A DNA stretch of 35,561 bases from SVTX01 sp045660325 (GTDB taxonomy: Bacteria > Bacillota > Clostridia > Oscillospirales > CAG-272): the NCBI GenBank assembly GCA_045660325.1, contig JAZRDO010000016.1, positions 1 through 35,561 of the forward strand. Reading direction: 5' to 3'. Positions 23,533-31,347 of this stretch are shown piece by piece. A program made the translations under genes and the position numbers. Within the stretch, counting starts at the first letter, position 1. Every line of letters begins with the position of its first letter. The notes under the pieces are model-generated. The model was not told the origin of the DNA, searched no databases, and saw nothing but the letters and a program-made list of their open reading frames with translations.

Positions 23533-26256
23533 TTAGCCGTTCATTCTTCTCTCCTGAACGTCGGAGTGAGTTACAAGGATCTCACGTGGCTTATTTCCGT
23601 TAGCCGCGCTAACAAATCCCATTTCCTCAAGTCTGTCGATTATCTTTGCGGCTCTACCGTAACCGATCTCAAGTCTTCTTTGGAGAAGAGACGTAGAGAT
23701 CTTGCCCGCGTCAATCGCAAGCTCGATAGCTTCCCAAAGCTTAGGATCCTCGTTGTCTCCCGCACCGTCGGCTACGAAGCCGTCGTCGGCCTTAGCGGGC
23801 TGCTTGCCACACTTTGCCGCCTCCTCGTCAATGGATCTTTCAAATTCAGCATCGTAAACAACGGGCTCGTTATTAGCCTTTATGTAATCAACGATGCTCT
23901 CGACCTCGCTATCGCTTACGAACGAGCCCTGAACACGAATGGGCTTGGGCGCGCCAACGGGCATATAAAGCATATCACCCATACCGAGAAGCTTCTCGGC
24001 GCCGCTTATATCAATAACAGTTCTGGAGTCAACCTGAGAACGAACCGTAAAGGCGATTCTCGAAGGAATATTAGCCTTAATAAGACCTGTGATAACGTCA
24101 ACTGACGGTCTCTGTGTACCAAGAATGAGGTGAATACCCGCCGCTCTCGCCTTCTGAGCAATACGGCAAATCGCGGTTTCAACGTCCTCGCGAGCCGTCA
24201 TCATAAGGTCGGCAAGCTCGTCGATAATAATTACCATTCTGGGCATATAGGGCATATCGGGATCATTCTTTGTAAGCTCGTTATAGCCCGTAATATTTCT
24301 TACGCCAACCTGCTCGATAAGCTTGAATCTCTTTTCCATTTCATTGACTGCGGAGTTGAGAGCGCCCGCCGCCTTCTTGGGATCGCTTACTATCTTGCAG
24401 GAAAGATGAGGAATATCTCTGTATACGTTAAATTCAACCTTCTTGGGGTCGATAAGGATAAGCTTCACCTCGCTGGGCTTCGCCTTGTAAAGAATACTCA
24501 TAATAATTGAGTTGATACAAATGGACTTACCCGAGCCCGTTGTACCCGCAATAAGAATATGAGGCATCTTTTCAATGTCAAATACCATAGGTCTGCCCGA
24601 AATATCCGAGCCGAGACACGCCGCGGTCTTGCTCTTATGATTCTGGAATTCGGGGGACTCGATAATATTACGAAGGAATACTGTCTTTCTCTCGTCATTG
24701 GGAACTTCAACGCCGACTGCCGCCTTACCGGGGATAGGCGCTTCAATTCTCACACCCGACTTTGCCAAGCCGAGCGCGATATCATCACCGAGGTTTGCGA
24801 TCTGTCTTACTCTTACGCCAACGTCGGGCTTGATCTCATATCTTGTAACCGTAGGACCGCAGGAGCAAGAAACGTCCTTGATCTTGATTCTAAAGCTTTC
24901 AAGCGTGTCGCGAAGGATCCTCGTGTTCTTCGCGATCTCGTCCTCGCTTACCGCATAGCTTGTATTTCCCTGCTTCATAAGATCGAAGGGCGGGAATACG
25001 TAAGGAACCTCCTTGGGCTGATTTGCGCCGATGATCTCACCAGTTACCTCGTCTACTATATAATTGCCTTCGCCGTCAAGCGCGCCGCCAAAGGCATCCT
25101 CGTCCGCGCCATATTCGATCGCGGGCTCGTCGGAGGGATTATTAATAACGAAATGCACGCTGTCCTCGTCGGACTCGGAGATCATTTCAGGCTCGGAGGT
25201 CTCTTCAAGAGCCTCAAAATCAAGAGGAAGCTCGTCGTCCTCGCTTTCCGCCGCATAATCCACGCGGAAGGTATCATTCATTTCGGGGGCTGTCGCCACG
25301 GGGATTTCTCCCGTTGAGGAATAAGCATCCGCCTTTTGGTCATCCTCTTCGTCGAAGTTCGCGCCTACGAGCGTAAGCTCCTCCTCTTCGTCCGCTACCG
25401 CTACAGCGGGCTTTGTATCCTTAATCTTTGTATTATCAGTTTTTACCTTTTCGGAAGCCTTTGCTTCATCCGCCTCGGGCTTTTCGTTTTTCGTTGCCGC
25501 TGCAGCCTTAGCCTTCTTTTCCTCTTCCTTCGCTATACGCGCCTCTTCCTTTGCCTTTTTCTTAGCCTCGGCGCGTTCAAAAGCTCTGTCCTCGGCTCTC
25601 TTTGCGGCATTCACCTTTGCCTGCTCCATTTTCTTTGAAATAAAGCTTGCAAGCTTGTCTATCCATACCTGAGGCGTTGTACCTACCAAGAAAAGCACAA
25701 CGGGAATGAGCGCCAATATCAAAACAATTGCCGCGCCTACGGGCTTCATCGCCCAAACGAGCAGGAATGCGAGATATCCGCCGAGGATACCGCCTCCGAG
25801 ATGCTCCATGCCCATGTCAAAAAGAACGCCGAAATTGACCTCGTCAGCTCCTCCGCCGATAACGACGTGCAAGAATGCCGCTAAAACCACAAGTGCCACG
25901 AATGTGAGTATTATCTTTGTCGCGAGTCTTTTTTGCTCAACGTATTTTTTCCAGAATATCGCAAGATTCAAAAGAACGAACGGAACAAGATACGCCGCAG
26001 GTCCAAAAACCCCAAAAAACGCAAAGCAGAGATAATATCCCACAAAGCCGAACGCGTGATCGCGAGGTCCTCCTCCGTTAACGAGATTGAATATATTCGC
26101 GATACTGCAAATAAGCAGAAGCACCGCCGTAGCAATAAGAATATAAGGTACTATCCCAAGAGCTATACTGCGTTTTTTCATAACGATCTTCTCGTTATCA
26201 TCATTTGCCGATACCCTCGCGGATTTTTTCTTTAACGGTTTTTTTGTTGCTGCCAT
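23533..26256 (-). CDS. ftsK: DNA translocase FtsK/SpoIIIE
   Basis: This septal ATPase pumps chromosomal DNA across the division or sporulation septum. The 907-residue protein has about four N-terminal membrane helices (residues 30-200). A long charged linker follows: an Ala/Lys/Glu-rich coiled segment at about 210-260, then an acidic stretch to 415. The alpha/beta motor begins near 420, with Walker A GTTGSGKS (about 570-577), LILIDPKKVEF and Walker B MVIIIDELADLMM. A C-terminal winged-helix gamma domain (DAGKISTSLLQRRLEIGYGRAAKIIDRLEEMG region) reads polarity sequences. In spore formers this gene commonly does the SpoIIIE job of packing the forespore chromosome. It has its own promoter and heads a probable operon with lgt. 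Confidence 0.96.
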   Translation of the reverse strand: MAATKKPLKKKSARVSANDDNEKIVMKKRSIALGIVPYILIATAVLLLICSIANIFNLVNGGGPRDHAFGFVGYYLCFAFFGVFGPAAYLVPFVLLNLAIFWKKYVEQKRLATKIILTFVALVVLAAFLHVVIGGGADEVNFGVLFDMGMEHLGGGILGGYLAFLLVWAMKPVGAAIVLILALIPVVLFLVGTTPQVWIDKLASFISKKMEQAKVNAAKRAEDRAFERAEAKKKAKEEARIAKEEEKKAKAAAATKNEKPEADEAKASEKVKTDNTKIKDTKPAVAVADEEEELTLVGANFDEEDDQKADAYSSTGEIPVATAPEMNDTFRVDYAAESEDDELPLDFEALEETSEPEMISESDEDSVHFVINNPSDEPAIEYGADEDAFGGALDGEGNYIVDEVTGEIIGANQPKEVPYVFPPFDLMKQGNTSYAVSEDEIAKNTRILRDTLESFRIKIKDVSCSCGPTVTRYEIKPDVGVRVRQIANLGDDIALGLAKSGVRIEAPIPGKAAVGVEVPNDERKTVFLRNIIESPEFQNHKSKTAACLGSDISGRPMVFDIEKMPHILIAGTTGSGKSICINSIIMSILYKAKPSEVKLILIDPKKVEFNVYRDIPHLSCKIVSDPKKAAGALNSAVNEMEKRFKLIEQVGVRNITGYNELTKNDPDMPYMPRMVIIIDELADLMMTAREDVETAICRIAQKARAAGIHLILGTQRPSVDVITGLIKANIPSRIAFTVRSQVDSRTVIDISGAEKLLGMGDMLYMPVGAPKPIRVQGSFVSDSEVESIVDYIKANNEPVVYDAEFERSIDEEAAKCGKQPAKADDGFVADGAGDNEDPKLWEAIELAIDAGKISTSLLQRRLEIGYGRAAKIIDRLEEMGFVSAANGNKPREILVTHSDVQERRMNG

Positions 26257-26388
26257 TTTACTCGTTTCCTTTTACCTAAAAATTACGTTTATCAAAATAC
26301 ATTTTTTGCCTTGAATTCGCACAGCGAAAGGTTACAAAATAATACTGAAGTGCAAAAAGCACAGTTACCGATTATTTATAACTATATT

Positions 26389-26417
26389 ATTATAACATAT
26401 TAACAATAGTTTTGCAA
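26389..26417 (-). promoter_or_regulatory. Sigma-A promoter of ftsK
   Basis: On the minus strand TTGCAA (26417-26412) and a perfect TATAAT (26394-26389) are separated by 17 bp, about 133 bases upstream of the ftsK start. The leader is AT-rich, with a small GTGC-AAAAA-GCAC hairpin. Confidence 0.75.
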
Positions 26418-26467
26418 GTGCTCTTTTACTAAAATTTAAAAATACATTCTTACAGAGGCGTCATTTT

Positions 26468-26896
26468 ATGGAAAAAGCTCACTCCGATCCCCGCCATATA
26501 CGTAAAAGCAGAATAAAAATCCCTCCGATCGCGATAACCATAGGGATAATTGCCTTGATTTCGGGTATCTTCAACGGTCTTATCGGCGCGGGCGGCGGTA
26601 TCATTCTCTCCCTCGGTCTTATGGCAGTCGCAAGCGAATTTATGGGGGAGAAAAAGGATGTATATTTCAACTCGCAGGCGGCGATGGTGCTTGTCAGCGT
26701 AGTGTCGTATTTTATTTATGCAAGAAACGGAGACGTGCCGTCAATTCCCTTTATTTATATACTGTTTCCCGCGCTTATCGGTGGCATCGCGGGAGGGCTT
26801 TTAAGCTCGCGGATAAGCTCGAAATATATCCGTATAATTTTTGCGCTTATAGTTATATTTTCAGGCGCGCGAATGGTCGTCTCATCCCTCGGGTAA
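26468..26896 (+). CDS. TauE/SafE-family membrane protein, half-size (first of pair)
   Basis: The 142-residue protein has a basic N-terminus and about four membrane helices. It bears the TauE/SafE (DUF81) signature in IGIIALISGIFNGLIGAGGGII and GGIAGGLLSSRIS. Full-length family members have about 250 residues and eight helices, made of two such halves. The second half is the next gene. The family transports sulfite, sulfonates or other organic anions. No substrate is evident here. A weak GAGGC precedes the ATG. The stop is 19 bases before the partner. Confidence 0.85.
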   Translation: MEKAHSDPRHIRKSRIKIPPIAITIGIIALISGIFNGLIGAGGGIILSLGLMAVASEFMGEKKDVYFNSQAAMVLVSVVSYFIYARNGDVPSIPFIYILFPALIGGIAGGLLSSRISSKYIRIIFALIVIFSGARMVVSSLG

Positions 26897-26915
26897 GGCT
26901 GAAAGGAGGTAGGAT

Positions 26916-27341
26916 ATGGACGGTCTTATGCAAAAATCGATAGTCTTCGCGGTAATGCTTTTTATTGCCGCTATGTCGGGGCTCGGCGTTGGAAGCGGCG
27001 GGCTTCTCGTCATATTTCTCACCTCCTTTCTTTCTCTTCCGGCAACTGACGCGAGAGTGACTAATCTTTTGTTTTTCGTCATCTCGGCAACGGGCGCGTT
27101 TCTCATCCACTCGTACAGGCGCAGGATAAAATACAAGCTGGTCATATTCGTTTCCCTCTTGGGATGCATAGGTACGGTGATAGGAAGCGCGGCGGGTCAG
27201 CTTATAGGCGACACACTGCTTAAATTTTTGTTTGGCATCCTGCTTCTCATATCGGGATTTATGACGATCTTCGGCAAAAAAATCCGCAAAGCCGTGAGAT
27301 TTTTGTCGGTGGCACGGAAAAATATCAAATTTAAATTGTAA
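26916..27341 (+). CDS. TauE/SafE-family membrane protein, half-size (second of pair)
   Basis: The 141-residue protein repeats the family pattern with AAMSGLGVGSGGLLVIFLTSF, the TNLLFFVISATGAFLIHSYRR segment and GTVIGSAAGQLIGDTLLKFLFG, again about four helices. A strong Shine-Dalgarno site (AAAGGAGGT) lies 5 nt before the ATG, so it is a genuine separate gene rather than a frameshifted half. It is expected to pair with the preceding protein. The basic C-terminus should be cytoplasmic. Confidence 0.85.
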   Translation: MDGLMQKSIVFAVMLFIAAMSGLGVGSGGLLVIFLTSFLSLPATDARVTNLLFFVISATGAFLIHSYRRRIKYKLVIFVSLLGCIGTVIGSAAGQLIGDTLLKFLFGILLLISGFMTIFGKKIRKAVRFLSVARKNIKFKL

Positions 27342-27378
27342 ACTTTTATGACAAAAGTATTAATTTTTTGAAAAGCTA

Positions 27379-27407
27379 TTTACAAGAGTGTATTATTATG
27401 TTATAAT
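27379..27407 (+). promoter_or_regulatory. Sigma-A promoter of rpsO
   Basis: TTTACA (27379-27384) and a perfect TATAAT (27402-27407) have a 17-bp spacer. The transcript would carry a leader of roughly 140 nt. Confidence 0.88.
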
Positions 27408-27424
27408 GGCCAAAGCATAACGAG

Positions 27425-27490
27425 CTCACGGCTTTCGGGTTAAATAGCCGAAGTATGCCCATTTTTACGTGGGCAGTAAATTCGGATTCA
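27425..27490 (+). promoter_or_regulatory. Structured rpsO leader, candidate S15 autoregulatory RNA
   Basis: Three helices are visible. CGGCT (27429-27433) pairs with AGCCG (27446-27450). TGCCCA (27456-27461) pairs with TGGGCA (27470-27475). CCGAA (27448-27452) can pair with TTCGG at 27481-27485, enclosing the second hairpin, or alternatively with TTCGG at 27434-27438. The alternatives are mutually exclusive, as in regulatory leaders. S15 is known to control its own mRNA through varied leader structures. The link here is inferred from position. Confidence 0.6.
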
Positions 27491-27555
27491 CCCTCCGCTT
27501 GCTGTGTGCGTCGTATTTGCAAAAAAAATTTTTATTTTCGAAAGGTGAAACGAAA

Positions 27556-27819
27556 ATGACAGCAGCAGAAAAGCAGGCAATTATTGAAAAGTATGCCATT
27601 CACGAGGGTGACACAGGTTCACCCGAGGTTCAGATTGCAATTCTTACACACAGAATCAACAATCTCACAGAACACCTCAAGGGCAATCACAAGGACAACC
27701 ACAGCCGTCGCGGCCTCTTCAAGATGGTAGGTCACAGAAGAAACCTTCTCAACTACCTCATGAAGGTTGACATCGAAAGATACAGAGCTATCGTAGAAAA
27801 GCTCGGTCTTAGAAAGTAA
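27556..27819 (+). CDS. rpsO: Ribosomal protein uS15
   Basis: uS15 is a primary 16S rRNA-binding protein of the 30S platform. The 87-residue sequence (MTAAEKQAIIEKYAIHEGDTG, then SPEVQIAILTHRINNLTEHL and SRRGLFKMVGHRRNLLNYL) covers the whole family. The start is ATG 27556 with AAAGGTG about 9 nt upstream. A longer frame running into the leader is not credible. Next comes a terminator-like hairpin and then pnp, the same gene order as in E. coli and many other bacteria. Confidence 0.98.
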   Translation: MTAAEKQAIIEKYAIHEGDTGSPEVQIAILTHRINNLTEHLKGNHKDNHSRRGLFKMVGHRRNLLNYLMKVDIERYRAIVEKLGLRK

Positions 27820-27827
27820 GATTGCTA

Positions 27828-27866
27828 AAGGGAGTGGAGTAGTTACAAACACTCCGCTCCCTTCTC
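27828..27866 (+). terminator. Terminator/attenuator between rpsO and pnp
   Basis: AAGGGAGTGGAGT (27828-27840) pairs with ACTCCGCTCCCTT (27851-27863), 13 bp with one wobble. The tail is only CTCTTCGTTTATT, so partial read-through into pnp is plausible. Confidence 0.7.
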
Positions 27867-27877
27867 TTCGTTTATTC

Positions 27878-27960
27878 CTCACACGGAAGTTTTTAGAACT
27901 TAAATATGCGTCCGAGGGGGCGCTTCGGATATGTATTTAAGTACTAAAGCTCTGTGTGAG
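27878..27960 (+). promoter_or_regulatory. Long hairpin in the pnp 5' leader
   Basis: CTCACAC (27878-27884) pairs with GTGTGAG (27954-27960). ACTTAAATA (27898-27906) pairs with TATTTAAGT (27934-27942). GTCCGA (27910-27915) pairs with TCGGAT (27925-27930) around a G-rich apex. The result is an 83-nt imperfect hairpin ending 33 bases before the pnp start. It resembles in position and form the RNase III-processed pnp leader of E. coli, through which PNPase represses itself. Confidence 0.7.
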
Positions 27961-27993
27961 AAAAAATATATTTCTATTAACATGGAGGAAAAA

Positions 27994-30144
27994 ATGTCCA
28001 CATCTATTGTTAGCTCCGCTATGGAGTTCAAGAACTACAAGGTATTCAGATACACCTTGGCAGGCCGCCCTCTCGTAATCGAGACAGGCAAAATGGCAGG
28101 ACTTGCAAACGGTTCTGTTCTTATCCGCTACGGTGAGACAGCAGTTCTTTGCTGCGCTACAGCTTCCGAGAAGCCCCGTGACGGTATCGACTTCCTTCCA
28201 CTCTCCGTTGACTTCGACGAGAGAATGTATGCCGCAGGTAAGATTCCCGGCGGTTACCTCAAGAGAGAAGGTAAGCCCTCTGAGAAGGCAGTTCTCACAA
28301 GCCGTGTAATTGACCGTCCCATCCGTCCCTTGTTCCCCAAGGATCTTCGTAACGACGTTGCTCTTACACTTACAGTTATGTCCGTTGACCCCGACTGCGC
28401 ACCTGAGGTTGCCGCTATGATCGGCGCATCCACAGCTCTCGCTATTTCCGATATTCCGTGGAACGGTCCTATCGGTGGCGTTCACGTAGGTCTTATCGAC
28501 GGCAAGTTCATCATCAACCCCACAACCGAGCAGCAGAAGGTAAGCGACCTTCAGCTCACAGTTGCCGCTTCCGAAAAGAAGGTAGTTATGATCGAGGCAG
28601 GCGCAAACGAGGTTGCTGACGACGTTATGTACGACGCTATTATGCTCGCTCACAAGGAGATCAAGGAGCTTCTTTGCTTCATCAACGCTATCGTTGACGA
28701 GATCGGCAAGCCCAAGTTCGAATATCCCTCCTGCGAGCTTGACCACGATATGTTCGACAAGATCTTCGCATTCTGCGAAAAGGACGTTATGTTCGCTCTC
28801 GACACAGACGATAAGACAGTTCGCGACGCAAGAATGTTCCCCATCAAGGAAGCGATCCTCGCCAACTTCACAGAGGAGTATCCCGAGATCGAGGGTATGA
28901 TGGACGAGCTTGTTTACAAGATCCAGAAGAAGATCGTTCGCCGTTGGTTGCTCGTTGACAAGAAGCGTGTTGACGGCCGTGCAATGAACCAGATCCGTCC
29001 TCTCGGAAGCGAAGTTGGTATTCTTCCCAGAGCTCACGGCTCAGGTCTCTTCACAAGAGGTCAGACACAGGTTCTTACAGTTGCAACTCTCGGTACTCTC
29101 TCCGAGTCCCAGATGCTCGACGGTATTGATTCCGAAACATCCAAGAGATATATGCACCACTACAATATGCCCGGCTTCTCCACAGGTGAGGCTAAGGCAG
29201 TAAGATCTCCCGGTCGTCGTGAGATCGGTCACGGCGCTCTCGCTGAAAGACCTCTCGTTCCCGTTCTTCCCTCCGAGGAGGAATTCCCCTACGCTATCCG
29301 TCTTGTTTCCGATGTAGTTTCCTCTAACGGCTCCACATCCCAGGGCTCCGTTTGCGGTTCTACTCTCGCGCTTATGGACGCAGGCGTTCCGATCAAGGCT
29401 CCCGTTGCAGGTATCTCCTGCGGTCTTATCACTGCAGAGGACGGCTCTTGGGATACAATGATCGACATTCAGGGTCTTGAGGACTTCTATGGCGACATGG
29501 ACTTCAAGGTAGCAGGTACACACAAGGGTATCACATCCATTCAGATGGACCTTAAGATCGACGGTCTTACACCCGAGATCATCAAGCAGGCATTCGAGCA
29601 GACAAAGGCTGGCCGTGATTACATCATTGATGAAGTAATCCTCAAGGCTATCGACGCTCCCAGAGCTGAGGTTTCCAAGTATGCTCCCAAGATGACATCC
29701 TTCAAGATCGACCCCGAAAAGATCCGTGAGGTTATCGGTAAGGGTGGCTCCACAATCCAGAAGATCTGCGCAGAATCCGGCGCTAAGGTTGACATCAACG
29801 ACGAGGGCGTAATTTGCATCGCCGCTATCAACGGTGAGTCCGCAGCGATCGCTAAGTCCATGATCGTCGCTATCGTATTTGTGCCCGAGGTTGGCTGCAT
29901 CTACAATGCAACAGTTGTAAAGATTCTTGCAAGCAAGGATAAGCCCAATGAGGATATCGGCTGCTTCGTTGAATACGCTCCCGGCAAGGAAGGAATGGTT
30001 CACATCTCCAAGATCTGCGAAAAGAGAATCAACAAGGTAACTGACGCCGGCATCGACGTTGGCTCCGCTGTCAGAATCAAGTATATGGGTCTTGATAAGA
30101 AGGGCCGTATGGACTTCTCTATCAGAGACGCAAAGGAAAACTAA
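27994..30144 (+). CDS. pnp: Polyribonucleotide nucleotidyltransferase (PNPase)
   Basis: PNPase degrades RNA 3' to 5' by phosphorolysis and can add tails. The 716-residue protein has two RNase PH-like domains. The first includes GRPLVIETGKMAGLANGS and PLSVDFDERMYAAGKIPGGYLKREG. The second includes PRAHGSGLFTRGQTQVL, the catalytic region EEFPYAIRLVSDVVSSNGS, and DFYGDMDFKVAGT. A helical linker lies between them. A KH domain (REVIGKGGSTIQKI) and an S1 domain (GCFVEYAPGKEGMVHISKI) end the protein. The start is ATG 27994, since GGAGG (27984-27988) lies 5 nt upstream. The longer frame would run through the leader hairpin. Codon use is strongly biased, as for a highly expressed gene. Confidence 0.98.
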   Translation: MSTSIVSSAMEFKNYKVFRYTLAGRPLVIETGKMAGLANGSVLIRYGETAVLCCATASEKPRDGIDFLPLSVDFDERMYAAGKIPGGYLKREGKPSEKAVLTSRVIDRPIRPLFPKDLRNDVALTLTVMSVDPDCAPEVAAMIGASTALAISDIPWNGPIGGVHVGLIDGKFIINPTTEQQKVSDLQLTVAASEKKVVMIEAGANEVADDVMYDAIMLAHKEIKELLCFINAIVDEIGKPKFEYPSCELDHDMFDKIFAFCEKDVMFALDTDDKTVRDARMFPIKEAILANFTEEYPEIEGMMDELVYKIQKKIVRRWLLVDKKRVDGRAMNQIRPLGSEVGILPRAHGSGLFTRGQTQVLTVATLGTLSESQMLDGIDSETSKRYMHHYNMPGFSTGEAKAVRSPGRREIGHGALAERPLVPVLPSEEEFPYAIRLVSDVVSSNGSTSQGSVCGSTLALMDAGVPIKAPVAGISCGLITAEDGSWDTMIDIQGLEDFYGDMDFKVAGTHKGITSIQMDLKIDGLTPEIIKQAFEQTKAGRDYIIDEVILKAIDAPRAEVSKYAPKMTSFKIDPEKIREVIGKGGSTIQKICAESGAKVDINDEGVICIAAINGESAAIAKSMIVAIVFVPEVGCIYNATVVKILASKDKPNEDIGCFVEYAPGKEGMVHISKICEKRINKVTDAGIDVGSAVRIKYMGLDKKGRMDFSIRDAKEN

Positions 30145-30154
30145 TTAAATTAAA

Positions 30155-30208
30155 CTGGGGTGAGGCGGATGTTAAATCGCAGTCTCGCCCCAATTTGCAA
30201 TATTGCAA
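30155..30208 (+). terminator. Hairpin and palindrome after pnp
   Basis: GGGGTGAG (30157-30164) pairs with CTCGCCCC (30184-30191) around a 19-nt loop. A perfect 14-nt palindrome, TTGCAATATTGCAA (30195-30208), follows. There is no clean T-tract, so it may be a weak terminator or a 3'-end stabiliser. Confidence 0.45.
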
Positions 30209-30228
30209 TAAATGAAAGGAGACAATGA

Positions 30229-31236
30229 ATGAACTCCAATAATCTTTTTTCAAGTCTTAAGACGAATCAACGGTACGCGCTCCTCGTGATCGCAGTTCTT
30301 GCCGTTTTGCTTGTGCTCTGCCTTATTACCCTTACCCTTACGGGTATTATCCAGAATATCGGCAATCTTCCCGGTAAAGGCGGTAGCGACGACGTTACTC
30401 CCGACGATATAAACGCGTACAGCATTGGCGCTACGGAAAAGTATACTATTTCCGAAAACGAGCTTTACGGCGGCTCTCTCGTCATCGTAAACAAGGATAA
30501 CAAATTCAACCTCGCGGACAGCAAGGTGCAGCTTGCCGATCCTTACGAATACAGAGTTGCTCACCAGGCGGATGCAAGCAATCCCGCTTACAAGATCACA
30601 ACCAGCGTTGGCAGTATGCTCACACCCGCAACGGTTGAAAATCTTCACAATATGCTTACGGCGCTCCGCGACAGCACAGGCGGTGTTTCCTATATTTCCA
30701 CTGCATTCAGAACACTTAAGGAGCAGCAGGAATATTCAAAGCCCGCTCCCTCAGGATACAGTGATTTCCATACGGGTATGCTTGTTTCCCTCAAGGGCTA
30801 CGTTGGAACGACAGCGCTCGATCTTACAGCTGAGGAAAACGCTTCTATGTATGAATGGCTCCTCGCAAACGCTCACAAATACGGCTTCGTACAGAGATAT
30901 CCCGCAGACAAGTCGGATATCACCGGTGTTACGGATTATCTCAGCTGCTTCAGATACGTAGGTGTGGCTCACGCTACATATATGAAAAACAACGACCTCT
31001 GCCTTGAGGAATACGTTGATTTCCTTCATACGGAAAAGCCCACCGTTGACTCTCCCCTCAGAATCGAGGTAAAGAACGGAACGCAGAAGGGCTACTACGC
31101 GGTTTATTTCTGCGATGCTAACGGAGATATTTTAGTTCCCACAACGACTCCCTCCGAGGACGGCGGTAAGACAAACAGCTTTACCGTTTCCGGCACTAAC
31201 AAGGGCGGCGTTATCGTAACTGTCAAGCTTAAGTAA
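30229..31236 (+). CDS. VanY-like (peptidase M15B) protein lacking catalytic residues
   Basis: The 335-residue protein has an N-terminal membrane anchor (about residues 15-42), a linker, a D,D-carboxypeptidase-like domain (about 95-266) and a beta-type C-terminal tail (275-335). The fold is recognisable from SYISTAFRTLKEQQEYS, KYGFVQRYP and FRYVGVAHATYM...LCLEEYVDFL. In active VanY-type enzymes the zinc ligands and base lie in SEHxTGxAVD and EPWHFRYVG. Here these read SDFHTGMLVS and YLSCFRYVG. The first His is F180, the Asp is S187, the general-base Glu is Y237 and the last His is C240. It is therefore probably a pseudoenzyme that binds rather than cuts peptidoglycan. AGGAG lies 7 nt before the ATG. 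Confidence 0.83.
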   Translation: MNSNNLFSSLKTNQRYALLVIAVLAVLLVLCLITLTLTGIIQNIGNLPGKGGSDDVTPDDINAYSIGATEKYTISENELYGGSLVIVNKDNKFNLADSKVQLADPYEYRVAHQADASNPAYKITTSVGSMLTPATVENLHNMLTALRDSTGGVSYISTAFRTLKEQQEYSKPAPSGYSDFHTGMLVSLKGYVGTTALDLTAEENASMYEWLLANAHKYGFVQRYPADKSDITGVTDYLSCFRYVGVAHATYMKNNDLCLEEYVDFLHTEKPTVDSPLRIEVKNGTQKGYYAVYFCDANGDILVPTTTPSEDGGKTNSFTVSGTNKGGVIVTVKLK

Positions 31237-31242
31237 AAATTC

Positions 31243-31272
31243 AAACGGCGGATATAAAATCCGCCGTTTTTT
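31243..31272 (+). terminator. Terminator of the VanY-like gene
   Basis: AAACGGCGGAT / ATCCGCCGTTT is an 11-bp perfect stem with a 5-nt loop and TTTTT tail, 7 bases after the stop. Confidence 0.93.
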
Positions 31273-31306
31273 ACGTATTTTAAATAAAATTTCGGGCAAA
31301 ATAAAA

Positions 31307-31325
31307 ATGACCGACAAGTCGGTCA
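31307..31325 (+). promoter_or_regulatory. Short perfect hairpin in the leader of the 89-aa gene
   Basis: ATGACCGAC / GTCGGTCAT closes around AA (in practice a loop of about four bases), ending 22 bases before the next start codon. CTTTATA follows, too few T residues to call a terminator. A role as a protein- or RNA-binding site is possible but unsupported. Confidence 0.35.
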
Positions 31326-31347
31326 TCTTTATACGGCGGAGGATATT

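Noticed and set aside
27469..27555. Extended N-terminus for rpsO
   Set aside because: It would translate the structured leader. uS15 proteins begin at the internal ATG, which has a Shine-Dalgarno site.
27937..30003. Two long minus-strand open frames (366 and 320 residues) opposite pnp
   Set aside because: Cys- and Leu-rich translations without motifs are the typical shadow of a codon-biased gene. pnp itself is unmistakable.
30195..30208. TTGCAATATTGCAA palindrome as an operator
   Set aside because: It lies between pnp and the VanY-like gene without a recognisable promoter. I cannot support regulator binding, so I list it only as part of the pnp 3' hairpin region.
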